Assembly: GCF_001027925.1 (NCBI RefSeq)
Contig: NZ_LECT01000017.1
Location: 186,001-250,000 of the forward strand
Reading direction: 5' to 3'
Origin: Rhodopirellula islandica
GTDB taxonomy: Bacteria; Planctomycetota; Planctomycetia; Pirellulales; Pirellulaceae
Length of the DNA: 64,000 nucleotides
Shown: piece by piece, positions 42,255 to 53,300 of the stretch
Layout of the letters: each line of letters opens with the position of its first letter
Numbering within the stretch: position 1 is the first letter of the stretch
The notes under the pieces: model-generated
Database searches by the model: none
What the model saw: only the letters and a program-made list of their open reading frames with translations
Told to the model about the DNA's origin: nothing
Translations under genes and position numbers: made by a program

Positions 42255-45200
42255 ATGAAGCCCTCTCAACCACTCGAATTATTCGCTGACGACGATGAAG
42301 TGTCGGAACGTTTGAAGCCCGGGTTCCGTCTGGCGACGTTCGAAGTCTTCAATTGGGGAACTTTTGACGGCCAAGTCCACTCGATCTCGCCTCAAGGGAC
42401 TTCCTGTTTGCTGGTCGGTGAAAACGGAGCGGGCAAGTCAACACTGGTCGATGCGATGTTGACGTTGCTGGTTCGTCCCGGGGTTCGAAACTACAACGTC
42501 GCCGCTGGGGCATCCAAGAAAGAACGCGACGAACGAACGTACATTCGCGGTGCGTACGACCGGACCGCCGGCAGCGATGAGAAGCCCAGGATTCAGTACC
42601 TCCGGGAAGGGACCGGATTCTACACGGCGCTGTTGGCCACGTTCGCCAGCGCTCGTTCGGGCAAGTCGTTCACGGTTTGCCAGGTGATGTATTTGACGTC
42701 GAGCGGCGATCGGAAAATCTTCTACGCGTTTGATCGGAAACCTCGCAGCATCGCAGGTGACCTGGGCGATCTGACCTCCACCGGTGACATCAAGAGCACG
42801 TTGATCGACCGGGGATTTGAAGTCACCGAGAACTTCAAAACGTATCACGGGTGGATGAAACGGTTGGTCAAATTTCGTTCCAAGGCAATGGATATCTTCA
42901 ACCAGACCGTCGCGGTGAAAGATGTCCAGCGACTGGATCAGTTCATTCGCGATCACATGCTGGAAAAGAAGTCGTGGAACGATAAGGTCAGCAAACTGCT
43001 CGAACACTTTGCCCAGTTGAGTGAGGCTCATCGTGCACTCGTGCAGGTGCGTCAGCAGTCGGAGTTGCTGGTCCCGATCTTAAGAACAGGCAAGCGGTTC
43101 CAAGAGACAAACGCCAAGCTGCAATCGGCTCGCAAAGAACTCGCTGCATCGGGGTTGTTCTTTGACATCCAAACCGGCGAACTTTTGCGTCCGCTGTGTC
43201 AGCAATGGAAACTGCGAATGGAACATCTTGATGAACAGATCAGTCTGCTGGATCACTCGTTGAAATCCAAACGTGGTGAAGCCGCGTCCGTTGATCACGA
43301 GATTCGCCACAGTGGTGGGGCCAGACTGCAGCAACTCCCCTTTTTGATCGAAAAGGAAGAACAGCATGCGGCGTCCAAAAAAGAGAAACGCCTTTTGTAT
43401 GAGTCGAAACTGAAGCAAGTTGGTATCGACGAAACCATTTCCAGTCCCGAGCAACTTGAAAAGGTTCACCGGCAAATTGGCGATCAGCAACAACGAATCG
43501 CGATCGAAAAACAAACCGCCACCGACCAGCTCGAATCACTCAACTATGAAATCGGTGTGCTGCGTCAGGAACTCGCCACCGACGAAAGCGAACTGGAATC
43601 ACTTCGCCAACGAAAGGGCAATCTGCCCGACGCGTTCATTGAAGTTCGCAGTGAACTGTGCGCTGCCTTTCGACTCTCGCCAACCGATCTTCCGTTCGCG
43701 GCCGAGTTGATCGCCGTCAACCCGGATCATGGCCGCTGGGAAGCGTCGATTGAACAGGTGCTTCATTCCTTTGCGAGAACATTGTTGGTCCCAGACGACC
43801 TCTATGCCAAGGTTTCAGGATTTGTCGATTTGCAGCGTCTGACGGATTCACGCGGTCGAGGTCTGCGATTGACCTACGATCGTGTCGGGGCTCGCCAGTC
43901 CACTCCATCGCAACCATCGACCGACCTGGGCCTGCCCGACATGTTGCTCTACCGCGACAACCATCCACTGGTCCCGTATGTCCGCGGCGAGATTCTGTCA
44001 CGGTTCGACCACCTGGCGTGCGAATCCATCCGAGACTTTCAAATGGCGGGTCGTCGGGCGATGACGGTCCATCGACACGTCAAACAGAACCGCCGGCAAC
44101 ACGCCAAAGATGACCGCACAGCGATTGGGGACCGAAAGCACTTCGTTTTGGGCTGGGACAATCGCACCAAGCGAGAGGCACTGGAACGATCGATCGGAGA
44201 ACAAAAGGCGTTGCTTGATCGCAGAGTTTCATCGGCTGAGTCACTCCGTCGTAGGAGCGACCAGGCGACGCGAAGGCTGAGCCTGTTGGACGAGTTATCG
44301 GCGGTGACGCAGTTCGACACCATCGACGATCACCGGCACGATTTTGAAGCCTCTCAATTGAGGCTCGAAAAGCAAAAGCTGGAGGAGTCGAGCGATCAAG
44401 TTCGACAGCTCAAGGCAAAGCTGGCGGCTCTCAATGCGGAGATCCAGGGGCTGGAATCCGAACGAGATCGATTTGTGGGGGAACGCTCCAATCTGCAGAC
44501 AGAGATCGGGAAAAGCGAAGGAATCTTGAAACAAGTTGATGCGAAAGTCGAGGAGGCTCGCTCGAACGATCGATTCGCTTCCACCCAAGCGTTCTTCGAC
44601 GGGGTCGTCCATCAACTGGGCGAGCGTAAACTGACATTGGAGAATCTTGGGATGTTACCGCGGGATATTGCGGATGAACTGAACGTCCGTGTCAGCGAGT
44701 TGGAAGAGCGAATCGTTCCGGTCCGTGACAACCTGACCAAGGCAATGAGCAAATTGTTGAATCGATTCCCAGTCTTCGAGTCGGAACTCGATCCCACGCC
44801 TCAAGCATTGCCCAGCTTCAAACAACTTGCCGAGCGAATCAACAAGGACGACCTGCCTCGTCACGAGCGGCGGTTCAAACAGCGACTCAAGGAAAAAGTG
44901 CTTCAAGAGATCGGCTTGCTACATGGATCACTCGAAGACGAACGAGAAGAAATTCGCAGCAAGGTCGAAACGCTCAACGAAGCCCTGCGTCAACTCGATT
45001 GGAATCCAGGCTCGTTCATGCGCCTGGAACCAAGCGACACGTCCGACGCGGAGATCCGTGATTTTCGACGGGAGCTTGCGGGTTGCCTGGAAGGAACGCT
45101 AGGTGGCACCGACGACGCCAATGAAGCAACGTTCAAGAAGATCGAACAGCTGGTCGACCGACTTCGAGACGACGCGAACCTTCGTTGGCGAGAAAAGGTG

Positions 45201-45635
45201 ATCGATGTTCGGAATTGGTTCAAATTCGCGGCTCGCGAATACGATACGGTATCGGGTGAACCAGGCAGCTATTACGACGGAGGCACCGGGCAATCCGGTG
45301 GCGAGAAAGGCAAACTGGCGTTCTTGGTGTTGGTCGCTGCGATCGCCTATCAATATGATCTCCAACCGGATGATCCATCCCGCGAACGATTTCAATTTGT
45401 CATGGTGGACGAGATGTTTTCACGCAGCGATGACACGCGTGCCAAGTACGCACTCGATTTGTTTGAACGTTTTGGATTGCAGTTGGCCATCGTCGCGCCA
45501 CTGGACGCCAAGGCACGGATCACGGAGAGCTATGTTGGCACGTATGGTCACATCATCAAAGATCCCGACACGCACCGCAGCCAATTGATCAGCCTGACGA
45601 CCGAGCAGTATCGAGCCGCGGATCAGGAAGCATGA
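42255..45635 (+). CDS. jetC: JetC, SMC-like ATPase of Wadjet type I
   Basis: About 1126 residues from ATG 42255 (longer frame to 42213). Walker A GENGAGKST at 55-63, near the N-terminus as in SMC/SbcC/MukB proteins. Long coiled coils occupy roughly residues 250-490 and 650-900 (for example LRLEKQKLEESSDQVRQLKA), separated by a hinge-like region. The C-terminal head has the signature GQSGGEKGKLAF around 1013-1023 and Walker B FVMVDEMFSRSD with DE at 1052-1053. It is the DNA-loop-extruding motor of Wadjet, which recognises small circular DNA. Its stop overlaps the jetD start (ATGA). Confidence 0.92.
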   Translation: MKPSQPLELFADDDEVSERLKPGFRLATFEVFNWGTFDGQVHSISPQGTSCLLVGENGAGKSTLVDAMLTLLVRPGVRNYNVAAGASKKERDERTYIRGAYDRTAGSDEKPRIQYLREGTGFYTALLATFASARSGKSFTVCQVMYLTSSGDRKIFYAFDRKPRSIAGDLGDLTSTGDIKSTLIDRGFEVTENFKTYHGWMKRLVKFRSKAMDIFNQTVAVKDVQRLDQFIRDHMLEKKSWNDKVSKLLEHFAQLSEAHRALVQVRQQSELLVPILRTGKRFQETNAKLQSARKELAASGLFFDIQTGELLRPLCQQWKLRMEHLDEQISLLDHSLKSKRGEAASVDHEIRHSGGARLQQLPFLIEKEEQHAASKKEKRLLYESKLKQVGIDETISSPEQLEKVHRQIGDQQQRIAIEKQTATDQLESLNYEIGVLRQELATDESELESLRQRKGNLPDAFIEVRSELCAAFRLSPTDLPFAAELIAVNPDHGRWEASIEQVLHSFARTLLVPDDLYAKVSGFVDLQRLTDSRGRGLRLTYDRVGARQSTPSQPSTDLGLPDMLLYRDNHPLVPYVRGEILSRFDHLACESIRDFQMAGRRAMTVHRHVKQNRRQHAKDDRTAIGDRKHFVLGWDNRTKREALERSIGEQKALLDRRVSSAESLRRRSDQATRRLSLLDELSAVTQFDTIDDHRHDFEASQLRLEKQKLEESSDQVRQLKAKLAALNAEIQGLESERDRFVGERSNLQTEIGKSEGILKQVDAKVEEARSNDRFASTQAFFDGVVHQLGERKLTLENLGMLPRDIADELNVRVSELEERIVPVRDNLTKAMSKLLNRFPVFESELDPTPQALPSFKQLAERINKDDLPRHERRFKQRLKEKVLQEIGLLHGSLEDEREEIRSKVETLNEALRQLDWNPGSFMRLEPSDTSDAEIRDFRRELAGCLEGTLGGTDDANEATFKKIEQLVDRLRDDANLRWREKVIDVRNWFKFAAREYDTVSGEPGSYYDGGTGQSGGEKGKLAFLVLVAAIAYQYDLQPDDPSRERFQFVMVDEMFSRSDDTRAKYALDLFERFGLQLAIVAPLDAKARITESYVGTYGHIIKDPDTHRSQLISLTTEQYRAADQEA

Positions 45636-46789
45636 TCACTGCCAAACAGATTCGAGACAAAGCAAAGCGACTGTTTGGGAAGGCAATCAAGGCTTGGTTG
45701 AACCATGAGCTGGAGGCGTTCTTCCCACACCGAATCCCCGCCAACCTGACACCCTCGCAGGATTTGTCAAAAGCGATCGCGGAAGTCGAGTCCCTGCGTG
45801 AGCACAGCAAACGAACGATCGGATCAGGGTACCGAATCGAATGGAAATCCCGTCGAAGTCGCACGCATGGGCAGAATGACTTTCCCGATGCAGTTTTCGT
45901 GGACACGATGGATGACCTGGTTGAACTGAGTGACCGGGTGGGTGACTGGAAGTCGCTTCAGTTGGCCGTTGCCACGCTTCGTGATCGTCAACCGAGGCTC
46001 GAAGACTGGTTGCGAGCGGGGACGAATTGGAAGTTGATTTTGGAGTTGTCCGACGTGCTTCCTGATTTGCTCAGCATTCTCGATCACATGCTTTTGCATC
46101 CGCGTCCAGATTGTTTCGCTCGTGAGTTGCCGGTTGCCGTTTCCACCAAGCTGATCGAGCAACATCGTCGTCGGCTGGCAATCTGGCTGGATCTGCTGTT
46201 GCCGCCCGACGCGATTGATTTCCGGTTTGGCCACGACCAATTTGAACCTCGATACGGGCTGCGCTACGCCCGTCCGCACTACTTGCTTCGAGTCCTCGAC
46301 GAAGCGTTGCAACACGATCTGGGGCTACCATTTGACGAACTTTCATTGCCCGCTGAATCCATTGACAAGCTGCCGGCAAGGGACCAGCGAGTCATCATTG
46401 TCGAGAATAAAGTGAGTCTGTTGTCGCTGCCCTTGATGCGTCGAACGCTTGCGTTGGGCGGACTGGGAAACGGGGTGACGCAACTGTCTGAGATCTCCTG
46501 GCTTTCGAAGTGCAAAGTCATTTACTGGGGCGATCTGGATGCCGACGGGTTTCGCATTCTCGATCGACTCCGAGTGATTCTTCCGCACGTGGAAAGCCGT
46601 TTGATGGACCGATCCATCGTGGAGCAATTTGCCGATCTAGCGACCAAAGGCAACGCGAGCGAGGCTCATGCAGTCGAGAATCTTTGTGAGAGCGAACTGC
46701 GGTGCTATCACCACGTGTGCGAAACCAACCTTCGGATCGAGCAAGAACACTTGCCGACTGAGTTGATATTCAAGGCACTCTCACTCTGA
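45632..46789 (+). CDS. jetD: JetD, Toprim nuclease of Wadjet type I (DUF3322/DUF2220)
   Basis: 385 residues. N-terminal DUF3322-like region (about 1-180, YRIEWKSRRSRTHGQNDFPD). The C-terminal DUF2220/Toprim fold has the catalytic glutamate in VIIVENKVSLL near 257 and the acidic metal cluster in YWGDLDADGFRIL near 300-308, then the terminal element IEQEHLPTELI. JetD cleaves plasmid DNA after loop extrusion by JetABC. All catalytic residues are present, so the system looks functional. The end overlaps by 9 bases the convergent potassium-channel gene. Confidence 0.92.
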   Translation: MITAKQIRDKAKRLFGKAIKAWLNHELEAFFPHRIPANLTPSQDLSKAIAEVESLREHSKRTIGSGYRIEWKSRRSRTHGQNDFPDAVFVDTMDDLVELSDRVGDWKSLQLAVATLRDRQPRLEDWLRAGTNWKLILELSDVLPDLLSILDHMLLHPRPDCFARELPVAVSTKLIEQHRRRLAIWLDLLLPPDAIDFRFGHDQFEPRYGLRYARPHYLLRVLDEALQHDLGLPFDELSLPAESIDKLPARDQRVIIVENKVSLLSLPLMRRTLALGGLGNGVTQLSEISWLSKCKVIYWGDLDADGFRILDRLRVILPHVESRLMDRSIVEQFADLATKGNASEAHAVENLCESELRCYHHVCETNLRIEQEHLPTELIFKALSL

Positions 46790-47476
46790 TTCTCTTGCCT
46801 TGGAAAGCGCTGACGCGATCAATCCGGCGGGAATCGACACAACGCCCAATCCGACGATCAACACGACAAACGTGAAGATGCGGCCACCCACGGTCAACGG
46901 GTAGACGTCGCCGTATCCAACCGTTGTCAGCGTCGCCACCGCCCACCAAAGCGAATGAAACACCGAGGCAAAAGCATCGGGTTGAGCTTCGTTCTCGAAA
47001 TGGTAGATGCCAACCGCCGCGAGGTAGAGCACGATCACGGCAACCACGCCGAAGAGAACCAATTCTTCCCAAGCGATCAACAAGGCTCGGTGAAACCTTC
47101 GCACAGCCGCGTTGTATCTCGCCAGTTTCAGAATTCGAAACAGACGCAACAACCGAAACGCTCGCATCGAACGCAGGTCGAACCCAAGCGACAGATAAAA
47201 TGGAAGAATCGCAAGCAGATCGATGACTCCGAAGATGCTTGTCGCGAATTCGATCCTCCGATCGGCCACGAACAATCGAATGAGATACTCGGCAGTAAAA
47301 ACGATCACCGTTCCAAGTTCGACAAACCACAGTATCTCACGCGTCGTGTCCGAAAGTCCGGGTAGGGTTTCAATCGAGAAGTCAACCAACGAGACGACGA
47401 TCAAGGCCTGCATGGTCAGGTCAAAGACGAGTCCCGCCTTGGTGTCCGTTTTCTCGACGATCTGCTTGAGATCCAA
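46781..47476 (-). CDS. Voltage-gated potassium channel (Kv-like ion transporter)
   Basis: 231 residues, six transmembrane helices. An S4-like helix with regularly spaced arginines (MRAFRLLRLFRILKLARYN), pore loop and selectivity filter TLTTVGYGDVYP near residue 183, and a terminal S6 (VVLIVGLGVVSIPAGLIASA). All features of a KvAP/KvLm-type bacterial channel, with no cytoplasmic regulatory domain. ATG 47476 has AGGAAAGGA upstream. It should mediate potassium flux across the inner membrane in response to depolarisation. Convergent with jetD, 9-base overlap of the ends; no functional link is implied. Confidence 0.9.
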   Translation of the reverse strand: MDLKQIVEKTDTKAGLVFDLTMQALIVVSLVDFSIETLPGLSDTTREILWFVELGTVIVFTAEYLIRLFVADRRIEFATSIFGVIDLLAILPFYLSLGFDLRSMRAFRLLRLFRILKLARYNAAVRRFHRALLIAWEELVLFGVVAVIVLYLAAVGIYHFENEAQPDAFASVFHSLWWAVATLTTVGYGDVYPLTVGGRIFTFVVLIVGLGVVSIPAGLIASALSKARESE

Positions 47477-47536
47477 TTGATTTTTCCTTTCCTAGGTGCA
47501 TCTGTTGTTTGCATCGCGACTCGACGTTGAAACCGT

Positions 47537-48256
47537 AGCAGGTCGGCAGGAGTCTTTCGGGATTTGAACGGTTTTCGTTGGAAGTCTCAACGCTTCCGCC
47601 CCAAGCTAAGAACGTCGGCCCCGTCCGGGGCGATAACTCAAACGTCTTCTCGTCGTCTTCGCCCCTTCGCCCAACATGCATCCAGCACATGTGAGCCGCA
47701 TGGCGTTCGCTACGGTTGCCGCACACAACCAGCACCCCAAATCGGACCGCCAACCCGTCAGCGGGAAACCACATCCCATCCCCACGACGGCCCCATCCGG
47801 GGCGACCTGCCGTTTCTCGCAATCAATCTCGGGGCTTCCGCCCCGAGCTAAGGACGTCGGCCCCGTCCGGGGCGATACCTCAACGTCTTCCCGTCGTCTT
47901 CGCCTCTTCGCCCAACACGCGATCAGCACATGTAAACCGCACAGCGTTCACCACGGTTACCGCACACAACCAGCACCCCAAATCGGACCGCCAAATCGTC
48001 AGCGGGAAACCGCATCCCATCCCCACGACGGCCCCATCCGGGGCGACCTGCCGTTTCTCGCAATCAATCTCGGGGCTTCCGCCCCGAGCTAAGAACGTCG
48101 GCCCCGTCCGGGGCGATAGCTCAAACGTCTTCTCGTCGCCAGCGTCCCTTCTCCCCAAATGCATCCAACACATGTCAGCCGCACGGCGTTCGCCACGGTT
48201 ACCGCACACAACCCGCCAACCCAAAACGGCTCGCGTGGTTGTCCCCGATCATTCCT
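47537..48256. repeat. MITE-like ends flanking a tandem 242-bp repeat array
   Basis: AGCAGGTCGGCAGGAG at 47537 is a MITE-like left end, and CCCGATCATTCCT at 48244-48256 is a right end without the terminal repeat. Between them about 2.6 units of a 242-bp repeat: AACGTCGGCCCCGTCCGGGG occurs at 47611, 48094 and, as GACGTCGG, at 47853. Each unit also carries CATCCGGGGCGACCTGCCGT and TCGGGGCTTCCGCCCCGAG. No gene is supported in the 47477-48248 gap. The element's right end overlaps the stop of the hydrolase gene. Confidence 0.8.
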
Positions 48257-50285
48257 TTCGATTTTCTTCCGACCGTATGATCGAGGCATCACCACCAGAC
48301 GACAGTTCGTCTGAATCACGAGTAACGGAGTACGTGAATGGACCGTGGTTTGGGACTTCTTTGCCCAAGTTCTTCTGCAGCCCAACAACAGTTTTCACCG
48401 TGACGGTCGGATCTCCGTCGACCACGACATGAACTTCAGAAACATCTGGAAAACCACGCAGATCGTCTATCACAGCCGACCGCGAGATGAGTTCGCCGTT
48501 GCGGTAAAGCTCCCCCTCGGCGGTGATTTGAAGTCGATACATGGGTTCGGTGGGTTCCGAATCCAACTCGGAAGGAATCGAACTCGGGTCAAAGTCTGGG
48601 ATGGGCGGCTGGACGTCTTCAGTTGGTGTGGCAAAGCGTTCGCGAAGCTTGTCCAAATCAGACTTCGACCAGCCCTCCGGTTGGGTCACGGCAACCCAAG
48701 CGTCGATGTAGCTCGACGGCGAATAGTTGTGCCCGTAGCCAAGTGGAACACTGGTCGCCATCGGCAAATCAAAAGCGATCTGCAGAAACGTCACGATGGG
48801 ATACCAGCGCAAACCAGGAGAGACATCCGGTCCACGTGGTTCGGAAAGCCATTGCGGTTGGTGCCAGGCCAATGAGGGTGAAAACCAAACCATCGGATCA
48901 CTCGCATGCTGGATGTACACATTTCGAATCGGCCCCCAGCGTTTCTGTGTTTCGAGCGAGTTCTGTTGCGACGTGAACCGGACCATCGATTCGTCGCGAA
49001 AAGTTGGCAACCAAATGGGCGTTCCCGCATTGCGAGAGCTGACAATGGACGCCCATTGCCGACTGGGAAACGGAGGCCCGCTCCAGACTGCACCTTGGAT
49101 CGGATCCTGAAAGGTCTCCATCAAGTCCGCTGCATCTTCGCATCCATAGGAACCCAAACTCAATCCGAACAAGTACAACCGAGGCCGCTCTTCTTTCGGC
49201 AAAGTGGTCCAGTACGCGTAGACTTGATCGAACAACGCGGAGGCGGATCGTTTGGACCGAGACGGGTCCACCAAAATGGTGATCCAGCTGGGCAAATACG
49301 AGTACTGCATGCTGACAATCGCTGTATCGCCACGATGCAAATACTCGACTGTGTCGACCGCACTTTCATCGAGCCAACCGGTGCCGGTGGGCGTTGCGAC
49401 AACCAGAATCTTGCGATCAAACGCGCCCTCGCGTTTCAGCTCTTCCAAAGCGAGCGTTGCTCTGGCTTGCTCGTCTTCGTCCGTTCGCATCCCGACATAG
49501 ACCCGAATCGGACGCTTCGAAGGTCGCCCACTCAGCCTTTCAATCTCTTCCGCCCTGGGGCCGCCCCCGATGAAGTCCTTTCCTCGACGGCCGATTGCTT
49601 CCCAATCGACCAGCGACTGCTCGCTACCGCAGGCGAGGTCCAATGTGGGTTGTTCGATGCCGTCATCAATCAACAAATCGGCTTGCAAAAAGAAACGATC
49701 CGCAGCGTTCAGCAACCCTCGTGCAATCACGCCATTGCCGACCATCAGTCCGAGCAACAACACGCACACCGTGCTGATTGAAATGGCAATTCGGCGAGGC
49801 AAATATTTCTGCAGCAGATTGGAAAGGGAGGCCCCGAAACGAATCATCCAACGAGCAATCGAAACCAAAATGAATGCGACCAAAAGCGCGATCAAAAAGA
49901 AGTGAATCGGAGCCGTTGACTGGAGCGGCGGCATCTCCATCAACATACGAATCGAGTTCTGCCATTCAGTTGCATACCAAATCGAAAGTGCGAAGACGAT
50001 CGACACCAGCGTCACGCAGATCTGTTTGGAACGACGTGCCAGCGTACTTCCAGGCTGGGGCAATTCCAGGAACGACCAGCCCCACGTCGCAAGCACACCC
50101 ACGACGTAACCGATGGCAAGCGAAAACCCAGACAGGATTCCCTGGACAACGTAGGGTCGAGGCAACAACGACGGCGTGATCGATCCGCAGAAAAATAGCG
50201 TTGCGAACACCAATCCGGTGAACGAAAACGAGTCCAGGTACGACCGCGACAACGATTGGACCTTGATAGCTGCGCGATGGATCAC
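48249..50285 (-). CDS. Membrane-anchored alpha/beta hydrolase
   Basis: 678 residues from GTG 50285, chosen because it has a perfect AGGAG 8 bases upstream; the longer TTG frame to 50342 is possible. The N-terminal third has about five transmembrane helices (TGLVFATLFFCGSITPSLLP, SIVFALSIWYATEW, FFLIALLVAFILVSIARWMI). The C-terminal half is an alpha/beta-hydrolase with nucleophile elbow GLSLGSYG around residue 373, HASDPMVWFSP, and a late histidine in YGHNYSPSSYIDAW. This combination matches the alpha/beta-hydrolase family with an N-terminal membrane domain. It follows the RND permease by 69 bases on the same strand. The stop falls in a MITE-like repeat end. Confidence 0.82.
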   Translation of the reverse strand: MIHRAAIKVQSLSRSYLDSFSFTGLVFATLFFCGSITPSLLPRPYVVQGILSGFSLAIGYVVGVLATWGWSFLELPQPGSTLARRSKQICVTLVSIVFALSIWYATEWQNSIRMLMEMPPLQSTAPIHFFLIALLVAFILVSIARWMIRFGASLSNLLQKYLPRRIAISISTVCVLLLGLMVGNGVIARGLLNAADRFFLQADLLIDDGIEQPTLDLACGSEQSLVDWEAIGRRGKDFIGGGPRAEEIERLSGRPSKRPIRVYVGMRTDEDEQARATLALEELKREGAFDRKILVVATPTGTGWLDESAVDTVEYLHRGDTAIVSMQYSYLPSWITILVDPSRSKRSASALFDQVYAYWTTLPKEERPRLYLFGLSLGSYGCEDAADLMETFQDPIQGAVWSGPPFPSRQWASIVSSRNAGTPIWLPTFRDESMVRFTSQQNSLETQKRWGPIRNVYIQHASDPMVWFSPSLAWHQPQWLSEPRGPDVSPGLRWYPIVTFLQIAFDLPMATSVPLGYGHNYSPSSYIDAWVAVTQPEGWSKSDLDKLRERFATPTEDVQPPIPDFDPSSIPSELDSEPTEPMYRLQITAEGELYRNGELISRSAVIDDLRGFPDVSEVHVVVDGDPTVTVKTVVGLQKNLGKEVPNHGPFTYSVTRDSDELSSGGDASIIRSEENRKE

Positions 50286-50354
50286 TCGTTGGCTCCTGCG
50301 ATAACGAAAAAACGTGCCAGTACGATCACGTAGCTCACCCAAGCACGGTTGCGA

Positions 50355-53300
50355 TCAGGACGGAGGCGTCCGATTGGCGAGGACGTAGTAGAAAACAGGT
50401 GTCAAGAAGATGCCGAAAAACGTCACGCCCAGCATGCCTGAAAAGACAGCCACCCCAAGCGTGGATCGCATCTCGGCCCCGGCGCCAGTTCCCAACACCA
50501 AGGGGACCACACCCAGGATGAATGCCAGCGAAGTCATGATGATGGGACGCAGGCGAAGACGACACGCCTGAATCGTGGCGTCAAATTTACTGAGCCCCTG
50601 TTCTTGTTGCTCTTTGGCAAATTCAACAATCAGGATCGCGTTCTTACTGGCCAGTCCGACCAACACGACGAATCCAATTTGCACAAAGATATTGATATCC
50701 ATCCCGGCGAGCGCGACCCCGATGACGGAGCACAACAAGCACATGGGGACCACCAAAACCACGGCGAGCGGGAGTTTCAAACTCTCGTACTGGGCCGCAA
50801 GCACCAAGAAAACCAACACAACTGCCAATGCAAAGACAATCAAGGCGGTGTTTCCCGCTGCGATTTGCAAGTAGGTCAACTCCGTCCATTCCGTGTCGAA
50901 TCCAAAGGGCAATGTCTCGGCCACGGCGTCCTCCACCGCACGAATCGTTTCTCCGGAACTGACGCCCGGCATCGCCAAGCCGTTGATCGAAGCGGCGGTG
51001 AATCCGTTGTAGCGTTGCACTGCGGCGGGACCGGTCGTGTCTCGAACAACCGCCACACTTCCCAGAGGAATCATTTCGTTCGTGTTGCTACGAACGTACA
51101 GTTGGGTGACCTGATCCGGCGACAGACGAAACATCGGATCCGCTTGCAGGTTGACCTGCCAGGTTCGGCCGAATGCGTTGAAGTCGTTGACGTAGTAGCC
51201 ACCCAGGAACGTTTGCAGGGTCGAGAAGACCTCATTGAGCGAAACGTTCATTGTCTTGCACTTTTCACGATCCACATCGACAAACAACTGCGGCGTGTTG
51301 GCTCGAAAGCCGCTTTGCATTCCCATGATCTCTGGCTTGGATGTGCCGGCCTTGCTGAGCTGACCGGCTGTCTTTTCCAGTTCAGCCAGGCCAATTTGAC
51401 CGACGTCGCGAACGATGATCTTGAAACCACCGCCACTGCCCAAACCGTCCACGGGCGGAGGACCAAACACCGACACTTTCGCATCCAGAATCTCCTTGCT
51501 CGCCGCCTGTCGCACCCTGGTCGCGATTCGCTCCGAATAAAGGTCCGCTTCTTCGCGGTCATGGAACGGCTCCAAAATCACAAACACCGACGCAAAGTTA
51601 GATCCAACCGCGTTCTGAATGAACGACTGCCCCACAATCTCGAGCGTGTGATCCACACCCTTCAAACCGTTGTCCGGGTCATGTTCGCCATGGTGTTGCG
51701 ATCCAGGGTCCGAGGACCGTTCGGCCTCCACCGTCCCTGCCAAATAGTTGCTGTCGCCACTGCGTTTACCCAACAACGCTTGACTCAGTTTCGCGACCAC
51801 TTTCTCCGATCGTTCCAACGACGCCGAGTCGGGCAACTGAATGTCGACTAACAAATACCCCTTGTCTTGTGCGGGCACAAAACCGGTGGGCACAGTCGTC
51901 ATGGCCTCGTAGGTTCCCCACAACAAACCGCAATAGACCAAAAGGACGATCAACGCGAACCGAATCAGCCAACCAGCGATGCTGGCGTAGATCCCTGAGA
52001 CAGCTCCGAAGAAACGGTTGAAGAGGTTGAAGAACCAACCAAACAGGAAGTTCAAAATCCGCGACAACCAGTCGTGCTGTTCGGACTTCGGACGCAACAA
52101 CAGGGCACTCAGTGCGGGACTGAGGGTGAGCGAATTCAACGCGCTGAAGAACGTCGACACCGCAATGGTCGCGGCGAACTGCTTGAAAAATTGTCCGGTC
52201 AGCCCCGAGATGAACAAACAAGGAATGAAGACGCACATCAAAACCAGCGAAATGGCAATGATCGGTGTGGTCACTTCCTGCATCGCTTTCTCAGATGCTT
52301 CCACCGGCGACATGCCGCTTTCGAGTTTGTGTTCAATGGCTTCGACCACAACGATCGCATCGTCGACGACAATCCCAATGGCAAGCACCAAACCGAACAG
52401 GGACAGATTGTTCAGACTGAATCCAATCCCGGCCATCACCGCGAAGGTACCGATGATGGCAACGGGAACCGCGATCAACGGGATGATGGCTGCCCGCCAG
52501 GACTGCAAGAAGACCAACACGACGATTGCGACCAAGATGATCGCGTCCCGCAGCGACTTGAACACCTCACCGATGGATTCGCTGATGAACGGGGTCGTGT
52601 CGTAACTCACCGAATATTCCACGCCCTGAGGGAAATTCTGGCTGAGTTCTTCCATCTTGTCACGAACTCGATTGGCGGTGTCCAGTGCGTTCGAACCAGG
52701 CAATTGAAAGACCATCAACCCCGAAGCAGCGACACCGTCGAGTTTGCATTTCGTGTCTGAAAAACTGGCACCAAACTCGATGCCGCCAAACGAGGCACCG
52801 CTCTCGTCTGTCCGCCGATCGGTCACAATATCGGCCAACTTCACGATCTGCCCATTGCTTCCCGTCTTGACCACAATCTCGGAAAACTCATCCACCGTGG
52901 ACAAACGGCCGAGCGTCTTCAGTGTGTACTGAAAGTCTTGGCCGCTTGGGACGGGCGGTCGACCGAGCGCACCGGCCGCAACTTGAATGTTCTGTTCCTG
53001 CAGTGCCCCAATCACGTCCGAAGCAGTCAACTGGAGCGTCGCCATGCGATTGGGATCCAACCAAACCCGCATGCTGTAATCACGCTCACCAATGATGGTG
53101 ATGTCGCCCACGCCATTGATACGAGCCAGTTCATCCTTCACTCGAATCGTCGCGTAGTTGCTCAGGTACAACTGGTCACGCGATTGGTCTGGCGAAAAGA
53201 AGTTCACCGCCAGCAACGAACTGGAGGATGCCTTGACCACCGACACGCCCGTGCTCTTTACCTCCGCCGGCAACACCGGTGTGGCCAGGTTGACTCGATT

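Noticed and set aside
47607-48235. CRISPR-like array
   Set aside because: The repeated unit is 242 bp and nearly entirely conserved, with no unique spacers or cas genes.
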